Positions 63,560 to 64,000 of a stretch of 64,000 nucleotides of DNA are shown piece after piece. Position numbers and translations under genes: made by a program. The stretch is from contig JACEFZ010011691.1 in the NCBI GenBank assembly GCA_014155875.1, forward strand, positions 670,501-734,500, in the 5' to 3' direction. Below the pieces are notes generated by a model that saw nothing but the letters and a program-made list of their open reading frames with translations, searched no databases and was not told the origin of the DNA. Within the stretch, counting starts at the first letter, position 1; each line of letters begins with the position of its first letter. The DNA is from Cepaea nemoralis. Its lineage: Eukaryota > Mollusca > Gastropoda > Stylommatophora > Helicidae.

Positions 63560-64000
63560 TCATTGGCACCTTTCCGTCTTAACAGACGATAGTTTGGTAC
63601 ATTGTGCTTCAAAAAGGCTTATTAACTACGACCCATGGCGGTGGCGAGTGTGGCTGGTAAGGCCAATTCTTGTTGCAAATGTTTGCCCACAGTAGATGCA
63701 TGTGAAAACATGGTCATTTCCACCATTGTGCACCATCTTACGTCTCTCACGCTCTGTGTGTACTTTATCTGCAATCATTTTCTCCTTTGTCTTTATTCCA
63801 TTTCTGATAGTTGCCCTCCATGCAACACGTTCAGCGGCGACTTGCTCCCAATGTGCATTATCAATGCCTGTATCAATCATGTCCCGCTTACACACATCTT
63901 TGTATCGTAGTAGAGGCCGACCCTGAGATCTCCTACCCGTCTGTAATTCACCAAAAAAGATGTCCTTTGGTATTCTACCATCATCCATCCTCCTAACATG
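63560..64000 (-). mobile_element. LINE-D copy 4, 3' end (cut by window edge)
   Basis: It starts at CATTGGCACC as does copy 3 (43374) and carries, on the minus strand, an open frame of 120 codons: MDDGRIPKDIFFGELQTGRR, then RPLLRYKDVCKRDM and a final C2H2 finger (CIYCGQTFATRIGLTSH). The finger differs from copy 3 at several positions but keeps both Cys and both His, with the same spacing (C-x2-C-x12-H). The frame is intact to the window edge. Confidence 0.9.

Noticed and set aside
1..64000. Host gene cluster or bacterial-type defence system
   Set aside because: All recognisable coding sequence is of transposable-element type and eukaryotic; no operon structure or defence-family motif is present.

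Overview
This window is repeat-dense nuclear DNA of an animal, most likely a marine or aquatic invertebrate. The reasons are the eukaryotic transposon spectrum (APE-type LINEs, Ty3/gypsy elements, a Penelope-like element, tRNA-derived SINEs, a Helitron, and hAT, piggyBac and Tc1/mariner-related DNA transposons), AT-rich spacers and long microsatellites. I found no exon that I can assign to a conserved host gene, and no rRNA, functional tRNA, operon or CRISPR array. Species and phylum cannot be fixed by eye.

Layout. 1-11 kb: the 5' end of a LINE (family D), a Ty3/gypsy pol with its 3' LTR, then LINE fragments nested in one another, including a 1.7 kb LTR-type insertion bounded by a 5-bp duplication. 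11-17 kb: a long hairpin, a gypsy element whose integrase lies before its reverse transcriptase (Gmr1-like order), tandem duplications, and a 1.0 kb non-autonomous Helitron whose 3' half is a 113-bp tandem array. 17-26 kb: a nearly complete EN-RT-RNase H LINE (family B) broken by a 143-bp SINE-like insertion, and a decayed family D LINE. 26-31 kb: unassigned DNA with a two-level 51-bp tandem repeat and a ~1.5 kb satellite-like array, then a CR1-like LINE tail. 32-36 kb: an hAT/ZBED-type transposon remnant invaded by a LINE fragment, SINEs and microsatellites. 37-40 kb: a Sailor-like (DD83E by my count) transposase with one internal stop, followed by a LINE tail (family G). 41-43 kb: an unrecognised coiled-coil ORF with a CRE plus TATA promoter-like motif. 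43-48 kb: a LINE-D copy with an intact 1044-codon frame and a duplicated target site, then a truncated Penelope-like element with an inverted partial copy. 49.7-56.6 kb: a second Gmr1-like gypsy with two LTRs, gag, protease, intact-looking integrase and a deleted RT core. 57.7-62.9 kb: a piggyBac element between two TTAA sites, split by a 2.6 kb LINE-G insertion with a 13-bp duplication. 63.6-64 kb: the 3' end of another LINE-D.

Most genes are dead, but relative ages can be read from the nesting. LINE-G is younger than the piggyBac it interrupts. The 143-bp SINE is younger than LINE-B, and the 401-bp tRNA SINE is younger than the hAT element. LINE-D copy 43371-47004 looks like one of the youngest and least damaged insertions. 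Family letters (LINE-A to LINE-H) are local labels used only here. Coordinates of degenerate element edges are approximate unless a duplication is given.
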